A DNA stretch of 64,000 nt from CAG-217 sp963642245 (GCA_963642245.1 CAVIFY010000009.1:1-64000); one strand, 5' to 3'. Positions 1 to 9,049 are shown, numbered from the stretch's first letter. Numbers and translations are program-made. The notes: generated from the letters alone by a model not told the origin.

Positions 1-1
1 G

Positions 2-262
2 TTTAGCCCGGTGCTGCCGTATTTGACAGACGACAACTCCGTCTTTGCCCCCGCCTTTAAGCAGGTGGTGCCTGCCTTGTTCGGCGCTTTGGGTATGAGC
101 TATTTTGCCAAGCACTTTAAGTTGACGGTGGTGCCCATTGCCGTGGTCTGCCTGATGTTGCTCTTTAAGGGCGATCTGGCCGTCGGCGTGCTGATCCCTG
201 TGGGCGTGGTGGTGTCGCTGCTGTCTGCCCACCTGATGTTTAAGAAAGGCTGGGTCAAGTAA
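2..262 (+). CDS. C-terminal end of an integral membrane protein (5' truncated by window)
   Basis: The frame is open from base 2 and ends at a TAA at 260-262, so this is the last 86 or so residues of a gene that begins before the window. The visible part is hydrophobic, with about three membrane-spanning stretches separated by short basic loops and a short basic C-terminus (KKGWVK). A GTG at base 11 lies in frame but has no ribosome binding site, so it is not taken as a start. I do not recognise the family; a transporter or permease C-terminus is the most that can be inferred. No clear terminator follows before the promoter of the next gene. Confidence 0.6.
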   Translation, partial: FSPVLPYLTDDNSVFAPAFKQVVPALFGALGMSYFAKHFKLTVVPIAVVCLMLLFKGDLAVGVLIPVGVVVSLLSAHLMFKKGWVK

Positions 263-302
263 CAGACCACATTTTTGCTAACTAATTGGCAGATCGCCCG
301 AC

Positions 303-332
303 TTGACTTTTATTGGTATGGTGGTGTATAAT
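303..332 (+). promoter_or_regulatory. Sigma-A type promoter of the TetR gene
   Basis: TTGACT (303-308) and TATAAT (327-332) are separated by 18 bases, 36 bases upstream of the ATG at 368. An imperfect dyad (TATGGTG at 317-323, CATCATA at 333-339, 6 of 7 matching) straddles the -10. It could be an autoregulatory operator, but this is inference. Confidence 0.75.
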
Positions 333-367
333 CATCATACGATCATTAAAGATGGGGGATATGTGCC

Positions 368-988
368 ATGAAAGAAACGGATCTGCGGTATATCAAGACC
401 GAGCGCGCCATTCGGGACGCCTTCTTTGAACTGCTGGAAGAGGGCGAGTTTGAGAAGATCTCCGTAACGGATATTACCCAGCGCGCCCAGATCAACCGCA
501 ATACTTTTTACCTGCATTACAGCGATAAGTTCAATTTGGTCAATTCCATTTTGATCGACTTTGTGCAGGAGCTGTCCGCCCAGGCGCTAAAGGTGATCGA
601 CAAGGCGGAGAAGCCGGACACGGCCACCTTTAATCAGTATTTCCTGACCATATTTATCAGTGCCAACCGGATCAAGAAAAAGTACCGCATTCTCTTTCGC
701 AATCGGAATATTGAGCCGTATTTGGATATTGCCGCCATTACCGATGTGATCGCGGACCATATCGGCAAAAACAAGTTCCTGGACTTCCGCAGCCAGCGCT
801 CCTCTGTGAGCAAGAGCTTTTTGGCCTTTGGCTTCTTTGGTGCGCTCAACGACTATTGCAGCAATGATTACACCAAGGAAGAGACGGTGCGTATGATCTC
901 CGCTATGTCCAGCGGTATGGCAGAGATCGCCCAACAGCTGCACGCTGCCGGGAACAAGGCCGGTAACGGGAATAAGAGCAGTAAGTAA
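368..988 (+). CDS. TetR/AcrR family transcriptional regulator
   Basis: A 206-residue one-component regulator. The N-terminal helix-turn-helix lies at about residues 8-56, with the family pattern around ISVTDITQRA and the recognition-helix segment NRNTFYLHYSDK. The rest is the helical ligand/dimer domain and resembles the TetR_C_7-type C-terminal region, as in DhaS-like regulators. The start is set by the GGGGGAT ribosome binding site at 354-360 and by the promoter at 303-332. The gene is monocistronic and ends at a bidirectional terminator. The ligand cannot be read from sequence. The upstream membrane protein is a plausible target because it is the closest co-directional gene. The extreme C-terminus is a low-complexity GNKAGNGNKSSK tail. 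Confidence 0.88.
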   Translation: MKETDLRYIKTERAIRDAFFELLEEGEFEKISVTDITQRAQINRNTFYLHYSDKFNLVNSILIDFVQELSAQALKVIDKAEKPDTATFNQYFLTIFISANRIKKKYRILFRNRNIEPYLDIAAITDVIADHIGKNKFLDFRSQRSSVSKSFLAFGFFGALNDYCSNDYTKEETVRMISAMSSGMAEIAQQLHAAGNKAGNGNKSSK

Positions 989-1006
989 ATCAAAAATACA
1001 TAGCAA

Positions 1007-1034
1007 AAGGGACCTGAAAACAGGTCCCTTTTTG
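1007..1034. terminator. Bidirectional intrinsic terminator between convergent genes
   Basis: A perfect 10-bp stem (AAGGGACCTG, loop AAAA, CAGGTCCCTT) is followed by T residues on the plus strand. Read on the minus strand it also ends in a T tract, so it can serve both the TetR gene and the minus-strand gene ending at 1055. Confidence 0.9.
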
Positions 1035-1054
1035 TTACTGTATCGGTATTCTGT

Positions 1055-1630
1055 TTAGCAGACCATACCGCTTTCCACCCAGCGCATGACGGCAGGGTAT
1101 TCCTCTTTATAATTATCCAGCTGGTCCGCGTTGGAGTCCACAAAGGCCTGGAACTCGTCCGTGTCCTCAAATTCGTAGGTAAAGTCCTGCTCAAAGTCAT
1201 AAGTGGCGGTAAACAGGTAGTCAAACAGATCGTCGGCGGAGAATTCCTCCAAGAGCTTGTCCGCCGTGCGCTCGGTAATGGTGTCCAGCGCGTTCTTCAC
1301 CGTCAATTCAAAATCCTCCGGCTCTACCAGAATTTCCGGGTCGTTCTCGCAGTATTGCAAAATGTCGTCCTCGCCCATGGCCAGGGTGCTCAGGTACTCC
1401 AGCACATCCTCGTAGCCGGTCTCGTTGACCGTATCGTACAGCCGGTAGGCAAACTCGCCCACCAGATTTTGCAGGGCCACCGCCTTAAACACACTGTCGA
1501 TCTCGTAGCCGCCCTCGTCGGTGATCACATAGCCCACCTCCTGCAGGTTCTCCCACATCAGGTAGTAAAAAATGCGGTGCTGTTCTTTCTCGCCAAAAAT
1601 GGCCTCGTGAATAAAAGTATCAATATCCAT
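1055..1630 (-). CDS. Hypothetical acidic protein
   Basis: A 191-residue protein, very rich in Asp and Glu, that I do not recognise. It has no signal peptide or membrane segment, so it is probably cytoplasmic. It reads as a mostly helical protein with aromatic positions spaced through it (FDYLFTATYDFEQDFTYEF). An upstream in-frame ATG (1663) would add 11 residues. I chose the ATG at 1628-1630 because AGGAGAACGGC sits just ahead of it and the following residues (MDIDTFIHEA) look like a natural N-terminus. The gene is alone on its strand, has its own promoter, and converges on the TetR gene. Confidence 0.7.
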   Translation of the reverse strand: MDIDTFIHEAIFGEKEQHRIFYYLMWENLQEVGYVITDEGGYEIDSVFKAVALQNLVGEFAYRLYDTVNETGYEDVLEYLSTLAMGEDDILQYCENDPEILVEPEDFELTVKNALDTITERTADKLLEEFSADDLFDYLFTATYDFEQDFTYEFEDTDEFQAFVDSNADQLDNYKEEYPAVMRWVESGMVC

Positions 1631-1673
1631 TGCCGTTCTCCTCTGACTGTCGCATTTGCGCAAGGCTACTCAT

Positions 1674-1702
1674 ATTCTATACTATATGCAGGGGATTTGC
1701 AA
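1674..1702 (-). promoter_or_regulatory. Promoter of the acidic hypothetical gene
   Basis: On the minus strand, TTGCAA (1697-1702) and TAGAAT (1674-1679) are spaced by 17 bases, about 45 bases before the start codon. Confidence 0.55.
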
Positions 1703-1759
1703 CAACTTGCAGGTAGATTTTGGCTTTTTTGTAAACTCTGAAAACCCCGCCTGTTTTTA

Positions 1760-1788
1760 TTGCAATGGCGCAGGGGATAGGCTATAAT
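1760..1788 (+). promoter_or_regulatory. Promoter of the aldose epimerase-nadE operon
   Basis: TTGCAA (1760-1765) and a perfect TATAAT (1783-1788) are spaced by 17 bases. Transcription would start near 1795, which rules out the in-frame ATG at 1765 and supports the start at 1810. Confidence 0.8.
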
Positions 1789-1809
1789 AAAGGGGACTGG
1801 AGGGTTCTT

Positions 1810-2697
1810 ATGGAACTGACATTAAAAAATGAACACTGTGCCGTCACCGTTACGGACGCGGGGGCTATGCTCCGCTCTCTGGTGCGGGACGGCCGAGAAT
1901 ATCTGTGGCAGGGGGACCCGGCCTACTGGGCCGGTCAGGCGCCGGTATGCTTTCCCATTGTGGGGGTGCTGCCCAAGGGGGCGTCTACCGCATTTGGCAA
2001 GCCCTGCCGTATGAAGCGCCACGGCGTGGCCCGCATTAACCCCTTTACCCTGACGGAGCACCACCGCAACGGCGCCACCTTTACCCAGGTGGCAGACGAC
2101 AACACCCTGGCGGCGTACCCCTTTGATTATCGGTTGGAGATCGGTTATGAGCTGGTGGGCAGCACCGTTGCCGTTACTTATCATATTATCAACAGCGGCG
2201 CGGAGCCTATGCCCTTTGTGATCGGCGGTCACCCGGCCTTTAACTGCCCGCTGGCAGCAGGGGAGCGGTTTGAGGACTACAAGGTGCGCTTTGACCGCCC
2301 GGTGACCAAGGCGCCCCTGCGCCCGGATCACCAAACCGGGATCGTGGACCCGGCGCGCCGGTACGATGTGCTCACAGCCGGGCAGGAGTTGCCCCTGCGG
2401 CACGATTTGTTTTATGATGACGCGCTGATTTTTGACCGGGTGGAGGCCAAGGCTGCCACCCTGCTGGGGCCTAAGGGCTACGGCGTGCGGGTGGAGTACC
2501 AGGATATGGCCAATTTGCTGGTCTGGTCCGCCGAGAACGACGCGCCCTTTGTGGCACTGGAGCCGTGGAGCGGTATTTCCCACTGCACAGACGAGGACGG
2601 CACCCTGGAACACCGCCGGGGCGTGACCGTTTTGCAGCCGGGGGAGACAGCCACCTTTGGCTATAAAATCACCATGCTGAGCGGAGAGATGGAATGA
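1810..2697 (+). CDS. Aldose 1-epimerase family protein, LacX-like
   Basis: A 295-residue protein of the galactose-mutarotase fold, LacX-like branch. The family interconverts the alpha and beta anomers of sugars or binds hexose-6-phosphates. Seen in the sequence: the N-terminal ELTLKNEHCAVTVTD strand pattern, the substrate-site segment KRHGVARINPF at about residue 74, and the GGHPAFNCPL motif carrying the catalytic-type His. The start codon follows GGAGGG and lies downstream of a promoter -10. Its stop overlaps the ATG of nadE by four bases (ATGA), so the two are translationally coupled, although no metabolic link is obvious. The exact sugar substrate is unknown. Confidence 0.87.
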   Translation: MELTLKNEHCAVTVTDAGAMLRSLVRDGREYLWQGDPAYWAGQAPVCFPIVGVLPKGASTAFGKPCRMKRHGVARINPFTLTEHHRNGATFTQVADDNTLAAYPFDYRLEIGYELVGSTVAVTYHIINSGAEPMPFVIGGHPAFNCPLAAGERFEDYKVRFDRPVTKAPLRPDHQTGIVDPARRYDVLTAGQELPLRHDLFYDDALIFDRVEAKAATLLGPKGYGVRVEYQDMANLLVWSAENDAPFVALEPWSGISHCTDEDGTLEHRRGVTVLQPGETATFGYKITMLSGEME

Positions 2698-4592
2698 ACT
2701 ACGGATTTTTCAGAGTGGCGGCGGCAGCGCCCCGCCTGCGGGTAGCCGACCCGGACTATAACGCCGGGCAGTTGGAGGCAGTGATCGACCGGGCAGTGGA
2801 GCAGCAGGTGCGCCTGCTGGTGACCCCGGAGCTGTCCGTTACCGGCTACACCTGCGCCGATCTGTTCTTTACCGCTGCGCTCCAGCAGGCGGCAGACCGG
2901 GCGGTGCAGCGGCTGGCAGCTTACACGGCAGGCAAGGACATTGCGGTGCTCATCGGCGCCCCGGTGCCCTATAAAAACAGCCTGTACAACTGTGCCCTGT
3001 TACTCCGGGACGGGCAGGTGCAGGGTATGGTGCCCAAGGTGCACCTGGCCAATTATAATGAGTTTTACGAAAAGCGCTGGTTCGCCTCCGGCGCAGATCT
3101 TGATACGGTACAGACGGTAAACGGCGTGCCCATGGGCAGCCAGCTGTTTGACCTGGGCAGCGGTGTGCTGCTGGGTGTGGAGCTGTGCGAGGACCTGTGG
3201 GTGCCCCAGCCCCCCAGCGGTGCTTTGGCGCTGCAAGGGGCCAATTTGATCGCCAATCTGTCTGCCAGCGACGAGTATGTGTCCAAGGCGGCCTATCGCC
3301 GGGACCTGGTGGCCGGTCAGTCCGCCCGGTGCGTGGCGGGCTATGTGTATGCCGGTGCCGGGGTGCATGAGAGCACCACGGACCTGGTGTTCAGCGGCGC
3401 CACCCTGGTGGCGGAGAACGGCGGCATTTTGGCCGAGGGAGAGCGATTTGCTCGGGAGAGCGTGCTCACCGTTGCCGATGTGGATATAGAGAAACTGAAT
3501 GCCCAGCGGCGGCAGAATATGTCCTTTGAGAACCGGTCCGGCGGGGCGGTGCAGTCCTGCCCGGTGCCCAATGGGGAGAACGATTTGGCCTACCGCTTGG
3601 TGGATCCGCACCCCTTTGTGCCGGCAGCGGACGCCCAGCGGCGGGAGCGGTGCAAGGAGATCTTTTTGCTCCAGGCCAGCGGCCTGGCCGGGCGGCTGGA
3701 GCATGTTGGCTCCAAGGGCTGCGTGCTGGGGATCAGCGGCGGTCTGGACTCCACTTTGGCGCTGCTGGTGGCTGTGCGGGCCATGGAATTGCTGGGCAAA
3801 CCGGCAAGCAGCGTACTGGGCGTGACCATGCCCGGCTTTGGCACCACGGACCGCACCTATCGCAATGCGCTGGATCTTATGGAAGCCCTGGGGGTCACCC
3901 GGCGGGAGATCTCCATTGCAGACGCCTGTGTGCAGCACATGGCAGACATTGGCCACGACCCGGCGGTGCACGATATTACCTATGAGAACACCCAGGCCAG
4001 AGAGCGCACCCAAATTCTCTTTGACCTGGCCAATAAAGAGGGCTGCCTGCTGGTGGGCACCGGCGACCTGAGCGAGCTGGCTATGGGCTGGTGCACCTAC
4101 AACGGCGACCACATGAGTATGTACGGGGTCAACGCCTCCGTGCCCAAGACCCTGGTGCGCTACCTGGTGGATTATGTGGCCGGGGAGTTGGGCGGCCGCA
4201 CGGAGGAAATCTTGCGGGATGTGCTGGACACGCCGGTATCCCCGGAGCTGCTGCCCCCGGACGCAGACGGCAAGATCACCCAAAAAACGGAGGAGAAGAT
4301 CGGCCCCTATGAATTGCACGACTTTTTTCTCTATCACTTTGTGCGCTTTGGCTTTGGCCGGGAAAAGCTGGCCCTGCTGGCGGAGAAAGCCTTTGACGGC
4401 CGGTACGACCGCCCCACCATTGATCGGTGGCTGACGGAATTCTTGCGCCGGTTCTTTATCAGTCAATTTAAGCGGTCCTGCATTCCGGACGCACCCAAGG
4501 TGGGCTCTGTATCGCTCAGCCCCCGGGGCGACTGGCGTATGCCCAGCGACGCGGCTATGCAGGCATTTTTGCAACCCGATGAACGGATGTAA
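2694..4592 (+). CDS. nadE: Glutamine-dependent NAD(+) synthetase
   Basis: A 632-residue two-domain enzyme that makes NAD from deamido-NAD, ATP and glutamine. The N-terminal nitrilase-type glutaminase domain has the expected triad: Glu46 (in TPELSVTGYTC), Lys115 (in MVPKVHLANYNEFYEKRWF) and Cys165 (in GVELCEDLW). The C-terminal synthetase domain has the PP-loop SGGLDST at residues 348-354 and the GTGDLSELAMGW segment. The length is typical of the long glutamine-dependent form common in Clostridia and Bacteroides. It overlaps the epimerase gene by four bases. The window also encodes NadD (43846-44475), the preceding step of the same pathway. Confidence 0.96.
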   Translation: MNYGFFRVAAAAPRLRVADPDYNAGQLEAVIDRAVEQQVRLLVTPELSVTGYTCADLFFTAALQQAADRAVQRLAAYTAGKDIAVLIGAPVPYKNSLYNCALLLRDGQVQGMVPKVHLANYNEFYEKRWFASGADLDTVQTVNGVPMGSQLFDLGSGVLLGVELCEDLWVPQPPSGALALQGANLIANLSASDEYVSKAAYRRDLVAGQSARCVAGYVYAGAGVHESTTDLVFSGATLVAENGGILAEGERFARESVLTVADVDIEKLNAQRRQNMSFENRSGGAVQSCPVPNGENDLAYRLVDPHPFVPAADAQRRERCKEIFLLQASGLAGRLEHVGSKGCVLGISGGLDSTLALLVAVRAMELLGKPASSVLGVTMPGFGTTDRTYRNALDLMEALGVTRREISIADACVQHMADIGHDPAVHDITYENTQARERTQILFDLANKEGCLLVGTGDLSELAMGWCTYNGDHMSMYGVNASVPKTLVRYLVDYVAGELGGRTEEILRDVLDTPVSPELLPPDADGKITQKTEEKIGPYELHDFFLYHFVRFGFGREKLALLAEKAFDGRYDRPTIDRWLTEFLRRFFISQFKRSCIPDAPKVGSVSLSPRGDWRMPSDAAMQAFLQPDERM

Positions 4593-4605
4593 AGGAGCTG
4601 TTATT

Positions 4606-5259
4606 ATGAAAAAAGCAATGGCACTGTTGCTGGCGTGCAGTATGGTACTGGCCTTCGCCGCTTGCAGCAAAAAGCAATATACGGACCAGGAAGTGACCGC
4701 CGTGGTGGATGTGACCGATGAAAGCGGCAAGACCGTTACGGACAAGGACGGCAAGGCCCAGACCCGGGTGGTCACCATGCCCCAGACGGATGCCAAGGGC
4801 AACACCGTAGCGGCAGGGGAGAGCACCACCGGCGGCAAGTCCTCCGGCAACAGCTCTGCTGCCAAGGACGGCAAGACTGGCACCACCGCCAAGTCCGGCA
4901 AAACGGAAAAGACCACCAAGAAGAAAGAGAGCACCACAAAAAAGACCACGACCACTACCACCACCGTGGCCGCCAACCGCAAAATTCATATCACTGTTTC
5001 TCTGCCCGCCGGTACGGATACCCGCACGGACAAGCTGCGCATTACCATTAACGGTAAGCAGGTGGACGAAAAGGAAGTGACCTTGGAGATCGGCAATACC
5101 TTTACCTACACCACGGAGAAGAAGTACCGGGGCGATGTAGAAGTGCAGGTGGAGCTGGAGCACACCCAAAAGAGCGCCAAAGCCACAGTGAAGAAAGGCA
5201 CGGACACCGCCAAGTTCAATTTTGAGAATATTGAGAACCTGCTGGGCGACGACGACTAA
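4606..5259 (+). CDS. Secreted lipoprotein with Thr/Lys-rich linker
   Basis: A 217-residue predicted lipoprotein with a signal peptide MKKAMALLLACSMVLAFAAC; the lipobox is LAFAAC, with Cys20 as the lipidated residue. Residues about 70-120 form a low-complexity linker rich in Gly, Ser, Thr and Lys with a run of seven Thr. The C-terminal 90 residues look like one beta-rich domain (KIHITVSLPAGTDTR onward) ending in an acidic tail (LLGDDD). The start is fixed by AAAGGAG upstream of 4606. It follows nadE by 13 bases and may be co-transcribed, with a terminator behind it. The function is unknown. The linker resembles that of the lipoprotein at 23635-24138. Confidence 0.8.
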   Translation: MKKAMALLLACSMVLAFAACSKKQYTDQEVTAVVDVTDESGKTVTDKDGKAQTRVVTMPQTDAKGNTVAAGESTTGGKSSGNSSAAKDGKTGTTAKSGKTEKTTKKKESTTKKTTTTTTTVAANRKIHITVSLPAGTDTRTDKLRITINGKQVDEKEVTLEIGNTFTYTTEKKYRGDVEVQVELEHTQKSAKATVKKGTDTAKFNFENIENLLGDDD

Positions 5260-5292
5260 GCGGCAGTTGGTGAAAAAAACGAAATAATCGAC

Positions 5293-5322
5293 AAAAAAGC
5301 AGTGTCTATGCGCTGCTTTTTG
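5293..5322 (+). terminator. Intrinsic terminator after the lipoprotein gene
   Basis: The stem AAAAAGCAG / CTGCTTTTT with an approximately 10-base loop is followed by a T-rich tract. Confidence 0.75.
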
Positions 5323-5354
5323 TTGTTATTATACAGAAATGCCAAATTGTTATG

Positions 5355-5383
5355 TTGAATTCCGCACGGCGGAGTGCTATAAT
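5355..5383 (+). promoter_or_regulatory. Promoter of nifJ
   Basis: TTGAAT (5355-5360) and a perfect TATAAT (5378-5383) are separated by 17 bases. It places the transcript start near 5390 and excludes the upstream in-frame ATG at 5339. The untranslated leader is about 60 bases. Confidence 0.85.
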
Positions 5384-5452
5384 TGGTATAGTTATGGGCT
5401 TATGCCCAAACTGAGGTTGTTATCTGTAAGAGAAAATACAGGAGGAAGTTCC

Positions 5453-8400
5453 ATGAACAGAAAGAAAAAAACCATGGACGGTAACAGCGCAGCTGCCCAT
5501 GTCAGCTACGCATTTACGGAGGTTGCCGCCATTTATCCCATCACTCCGTCATCCACCATGGCGGAGGAGACGGACGCCATGGCTGCCCGCGGGGTCAAGA
5601 ACCTGTTTGGCCAAACGGTCAAGGTGGCGGAGATGGAGTCTGAGGCCGGTGCCGCCGGTGCCGTGCACGGCTCTTTGTCTGCCGGTGCGCTGACCACCAC
5701 TTACACCGCGTCCCAGGGTCTGCTGCTGATGATCCCCAATATGTACAAGATCGCCGGTGAGCTGATCCCGTCCGTGATCCATGTGTCTGCCCGCTGCGTG
5801 TCTACTCACGCGCTGAATATCTTTGGCGACCATTCCGATGTGATGGCCTGCCGCCAGACCGGCTATGCCATGCTCTGCTCTGCCAATGTGCAGGAGGTAA
5901 TGGACCTGGGCGCTGTGGCCCACCTGTCCACCTTAAAGAGCCGTGTGCCGTTCTTGCATTTCTTTGACGGTTTCCGTACCTCCCACGAGGTGCAGAAGAT
6001 CGAGACCTGGGACTATGAGGACCTGCGGTCTATGGTGGATATGGACGATGTGCAGGCGTTCCGTGCCCGCGCACTGAACCCGGAGAAACCGGTGCTGCGC
6101 GGCTCTGCGGAGAACAGCGATGTGTTCTTCCAGCACAGAGAGGCCTGCAACCGCTACTATAACGACGCGGTTGCCACCACCGAGATGTATATGAACACCA
6201 TTAACGAAAAGCTGGGCACGGATTATAAGCTGTTTAACTACTACGGTGCGCCGGACGCAGACCGGGTCGTGGTGGCGATGGGCTCTGTGTGCGACACCAT
6301 TCAGGAGACCGTAGACTTCCTGAACGCCCGGGGCGAAAAAGTGGGTATGGTCAAGGTGCACCTGTACCGTCCCTTTAGCGCCAAGCACCTGCTGGCTGCC
6401 CTGCCGGAGACGGTAAAGCACATTTCCGTACTGGACAGAACCAAGGAGCCCGGCTCCCTGGGCGAGCCGCTGTTCCTGGATGTGGTGGCTGCGCTGAAAG
6501 GCTCTGCCTTTAACGATGTGCCGGTGTACGGCGGTCGTTTCGGTCTGGGGTCTAAGGACACCGTGCCGGCCCATATTATCGCTGTGTACAACAATATGGC
6601 TGCCCCCCAGCCCAAGCCGGAGTTCACCCTGTCCATTGAGGACGATGTGACCCACCTGTCCCTGCCGGTGACCGAGAACCCGGACACCACCCCGGCAGGC
6701 ACCACCTCTTGTAAGTTCTGGGGCCTTGGTTCCGACGGCACCGTTGGCGCCAACAAGGACTCCATTAAGATCATCGGCGACAATACGGATATGTTCGCCC
6801 AGGGCTACTTCTTCTATGACTCCAAGAAGTCCGGCGGCATTACCGTGTCCCACCTGCGCTTTGGCTCGTCGCCCATTACTTCTACCTATTTGATCAACAA
6901 GGCCAACTTTGTGGCCTGCCACTGCCCGTCCTATGTGACCAAGTACGATATGGTGCAGGACCTGGTGCCCGGCGGCACTTTCCTGCTCAACTGCATTTGG
7001 ACCCCGGACCAGTTGGACAGCCAGCTGCCTGCGTCCATGAAGCGCTATATTGCCGAGAACAATATCAATTTCTATATCATCAACGGTATTAAAATCGCAG
7101 AGGAAGTGGGCCTGCCCGGCCGTGCCTCCACCATCTTGCAGTCTGCGTTCTTTGCCATCTCCGGTATTCTGCCGGTAGAGAAGGCCATTGAATTGATGAA
7201 GGCCGCTGTGGTCAAGAAGTTCTCCAAGAAAGGCGAGGCAGTGGTGAACGCCAACTTTGCCGGTATCGACCGTGGCGCCCAGGAGATCGTGAAGGTGGAT
7301 GTACCGGACAGCTGGAAGACCGCGGAAGACGCACCCCGCCAGCTGGAAGTGCCCACCGATCGCCCGGAGATGAAGAAATTTGTAAAGGAAATTCTGGATC
7401 CGGTTGGCCGCCTGCACGGCGACGATCTGCCGGTATCTGCCTTTGCTGATCGGGCGGACGGCGTGTATCCTGCCGGTTCTGCCGCCTTTGAAAAGCGGGG
7501 CATTGCCATTACCGTACCCCAGTGGGACGGCACCAAGTGCGCCCAGTGTAACCTGTGCTCCATGGTCTGCCCTCACGCAGTCATTCGCCCCATTGCCATG
7601 AATGCCGAGGAGGCGGCTGCCGCACCGGAGGGCACCACCATGGTGAAGCACCGTAGAGCCGACTATCAGTACGCACTGATCGTGTCCGTACTGGACTGCA
7701 CCGGCTGCGCCTCTTGTGCCAATGTGTGCCCCACCAAGTCCCTGACCATGAAACCCATTGCCAGCGAGCTGGATCGGCAAAAGATCTATGACGCGCTGGT
7801 GGATACCTCCGAGAAACCGGAGCTGCTCACCAACAACACCATCGGCGTGCAGTACAGAAAGCCGTATTTGGAATTCTCCGGCGCTTGCGCAGGCTGCGGC
7901 GAGACGCCGTATGCCAAGCTGGCTACCCAGCTGTACGGCGACCGTATGTACATTGCCAACGCCACCGGCTGCTCCTCCATTTGGGGCGGTTCCGCACCCT
8001 CTACCCCTTATACGGTAGATAAGAACGGCCACGGCCCCGCCTGGTCCAACTCCCTGTTTGAGGACAACGCCGAGTTTGGCTACGGTATGCTGCTGGCACA
8101 AAAGCAGATCCGCGAGCGGTTGGCTATGGACGCCCAGCAGCTGCTGGATACTCCGGTGGCGGACAAAGCCCAGGCTTGGCTGGACACCTATGAGGACGCT
8201 GCTACCAATACGGAGCCTGCCCAGGCACTGATCGCTGCATTGCAGACGGCAGAGCTGGAGGGTGACGCCAAGGCGGCGGCTGCCGACTTCCTGAAAGACG
8301 CAGACTATGCGGCCAAGAAGTATCAGTTCATCTTTGGCGGCGACGGCTGGGCCTACGACATCGGCTTTGGCGGTCTGGATCATGTGATCGCGTCCAATGA

Positions 8401-8977
8401 GAATGTGAATATCGTTGTGTTTGATACGGAGGTGTACTCCAACACCGGCGGTCAGGCCTCTAAGGCCACCCAGACCGGCGCTGTGGCCAAGTTCGCTGCC
8501 TCCGGTAAGGTGGTCAAGAAGAAAGACCTGGCCCAGATCGCTATGAGCTATGGCTATGTGTATGTGGCCCAGGTGGCTATGGGCGCCAACGCCAACCAGT
8601 GCTTAAAGGCATTCCAGGAGGCTGCGGCTTATGACGGCCCGTCCATCATCATCTGCTATGCCCCCTGTATCAACCACGGCATCAAGATGCCCTTTAACCA
8701 GGCAGAGCAGAAGAAGGCGGTTGCCGCCGGGTACTGGAACCTGTTCCGTTTTAACCCGGACCTGGCCAAGGCAGGGAAGAACCCCTTTACCCTGGACAGC
8801 AAGGCACCCAGCGCCGATTATGTACAGTTCATCGAGGGCGAGACCCGCTACTCTGCGCTGAAGCGCTCCTTCCCCGGCAAGGCGGAGCAGCTGTTCAGCA
8901 TTGCGGCGGAGAACTCCATTGAGAAGTACAACAAGCTGGCTGCACTGGTGGACTTCTACGCACCCAAGGGCGAGTAA
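5453..8977 (+). CDS. nifJ: Pyruvate:ferredoxin (flavodoxin) oxidoreductase
   Basis: A single-chain 1,174-residue enzyme that oxidises pyruvate to acetyl-CoA and CO2 and reduces ferredoxin; central to anaerobic energy metabolism. All family domains occur in order. The N-terminal pyrimidine-binding domain has YPITPSSTMAEETD. The gamma domain has LRFGSSPITS. A ferredoxin insert carries two 4Fe-4S motifs (CAQCNLCSMVCP and CTGCASCANVCP). The thiamine-diphosphate domain has CAGCGETPY, GDGWAYDIGFGG and the cofactor segment DTEVYSNTGGQASK. The start follows AGGAGGAAGTTCC and lies downstream of a strong promoter. Codon usage is biased towards a few codons, as expected for a highly expressed gene. A 14-base direct repeat covers the stop codon. 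Confidence 0.98.
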   Translation: MNRKKKTMDGNSAAAHVSYAFTEVAAIYPITPSSTMAEETDAMAARGVKNLFGQTVKVAEMESEAGAAGAVHGSLSAGALTTTYTASQGLLLMIPNMYKIAGELIPSVIHVSARCVSTHALNIFGDHSDVMACRQTGYAMLCSANVQEVMDLGAVAHLSTLKSRVPFLHFFDGFRTSHEVQKIETWDYEDLRSMVDMDDVQAFRARALNPEKPVLRGSAENSDVFFQHREACNRYYNDAVATTEMYMNTINEKLGTDYKLFNYYGAPDADRVVVAMGSVCDTIQETVDFLNARGEKVGMVKVHLYRPFSAKHLLAALPETVKHISVLDRTKEPGSLGEPLFLDVVAALKGSAFNDVPVYGGRFGLGSKDTVPAHIIAVYNNMAAPQPKPEFTLSIEDDVTHLSLPVTENPDTTPAGTTSCKFWGLGSDGTVGANKDSIKIIGDNTDMFAQGYFFYDSKKSGGITVSHLRFGSSPITSTYLINKANFVACHCPSYVTKYDMVQDLVPGGTFLLNCIWTPDQLDSQLPASMKRYIAENNINFYIINGIKIAEEVGLPGRASTILQSAFFAISGILPVEKAIELMKAAVVKKFSKKGEAVVNANFAGIDRGAQEIVKVDVPDSWKTAEDAPRQLEVPTDRPEMKKFVKEILDPVGRLHGDDLPVSAFADRADGVYPAGSAAFEKRGIAITVPQWDGTKCAQCNLCSMVCPHAVIRPIAMNAEEAAAAPEGTTMVKHRRADYQYALIVSVLDCTGCASCANVCPTKSLTMKPIASELDRQKIYDALVDTSEKPELLTNNTIGVQYRKPYLEFSGACAGCGETPYAKLATQLYGDRMYIANATGCSSIWGGSAPSTPYTVDKNGHGPAWSNSLFEDNAEFGYGMLLAQKQIRERLAMDAQQLLDTPVADKAQAWLDTYEDAATNTEPAQALIAALQTAELEGDAKAAAADFLKDADYAAKKYQFIFGGDGWAYDIGFGGLDHVIASNENVNIVVFDTEVYSNTGGQASKATQTGAVAKFAASGKVVKKKDLAQIAMSYGYVYVAQVAMGANANQCLKAFQEAAAYDGPSIIICYAPCINHGIKMPFNQAEQKKAVAAGYWNLFRFNPDLAKAGKNPFTLDSKAPSADYVQFIEGETRYSALKRSFPGKAEQLFSIAAENSIEKYNKLAALVDFYAPKGE

Positions 8978-9000
8978 AGCCAAATACGAGTAAAGCCAAA
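8971..9000 (+). repeat. Tandem 14-base duplication spanning the nifJ stop codon
   Basis: CGAGTAAAGCCAAA at 8971-8984 is repeated exactly at 8987-9000 with two bases between (period 16). The first copy contains the real TAA. It looks like a recent slippage duplication of the 3' end. Confidence 0.9.
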
Positions 9001-9010
9001 CAAAAGAACA

Positions 9011-9039
9011 AAGCGCTGCGGCTCGCCCGCAGCGCTTTT
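9011..9039 (+). terminator. Intrinsic terminator of nifJ
   Basis: A perfect 11-bp stem starts AAGCGCTGCGG and is closed by CCGCAGCGCTT. It has a five-base loop and is followed by TT. Confidence 0.85.
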
Positions 9040-9049
9040 GCTTTTTGCT

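Noticed and set aside
3000..4982. 660-residue open frame on the minus strand opposite nadE and the lipoprotein gene
   Set aside because: It lies antisense to well-supported genes, has no ribosome binding site and no recognisable motif. The low-complexity His/Gly/Val-rich translation is typical of shadow frames in GC-rich DNA.
5339..5452. N-terminal extension of nifJ from ATG 5339
   Set aside because: It would start upstream of the promoter -35/-10; the strong AGGAGG site precedes 5453.
5933..8383. 816-residue minus-strand open frame opposite nifJ
   Set aside because: Antisense shadow of a highly codon-biased gene; no family resemblance.
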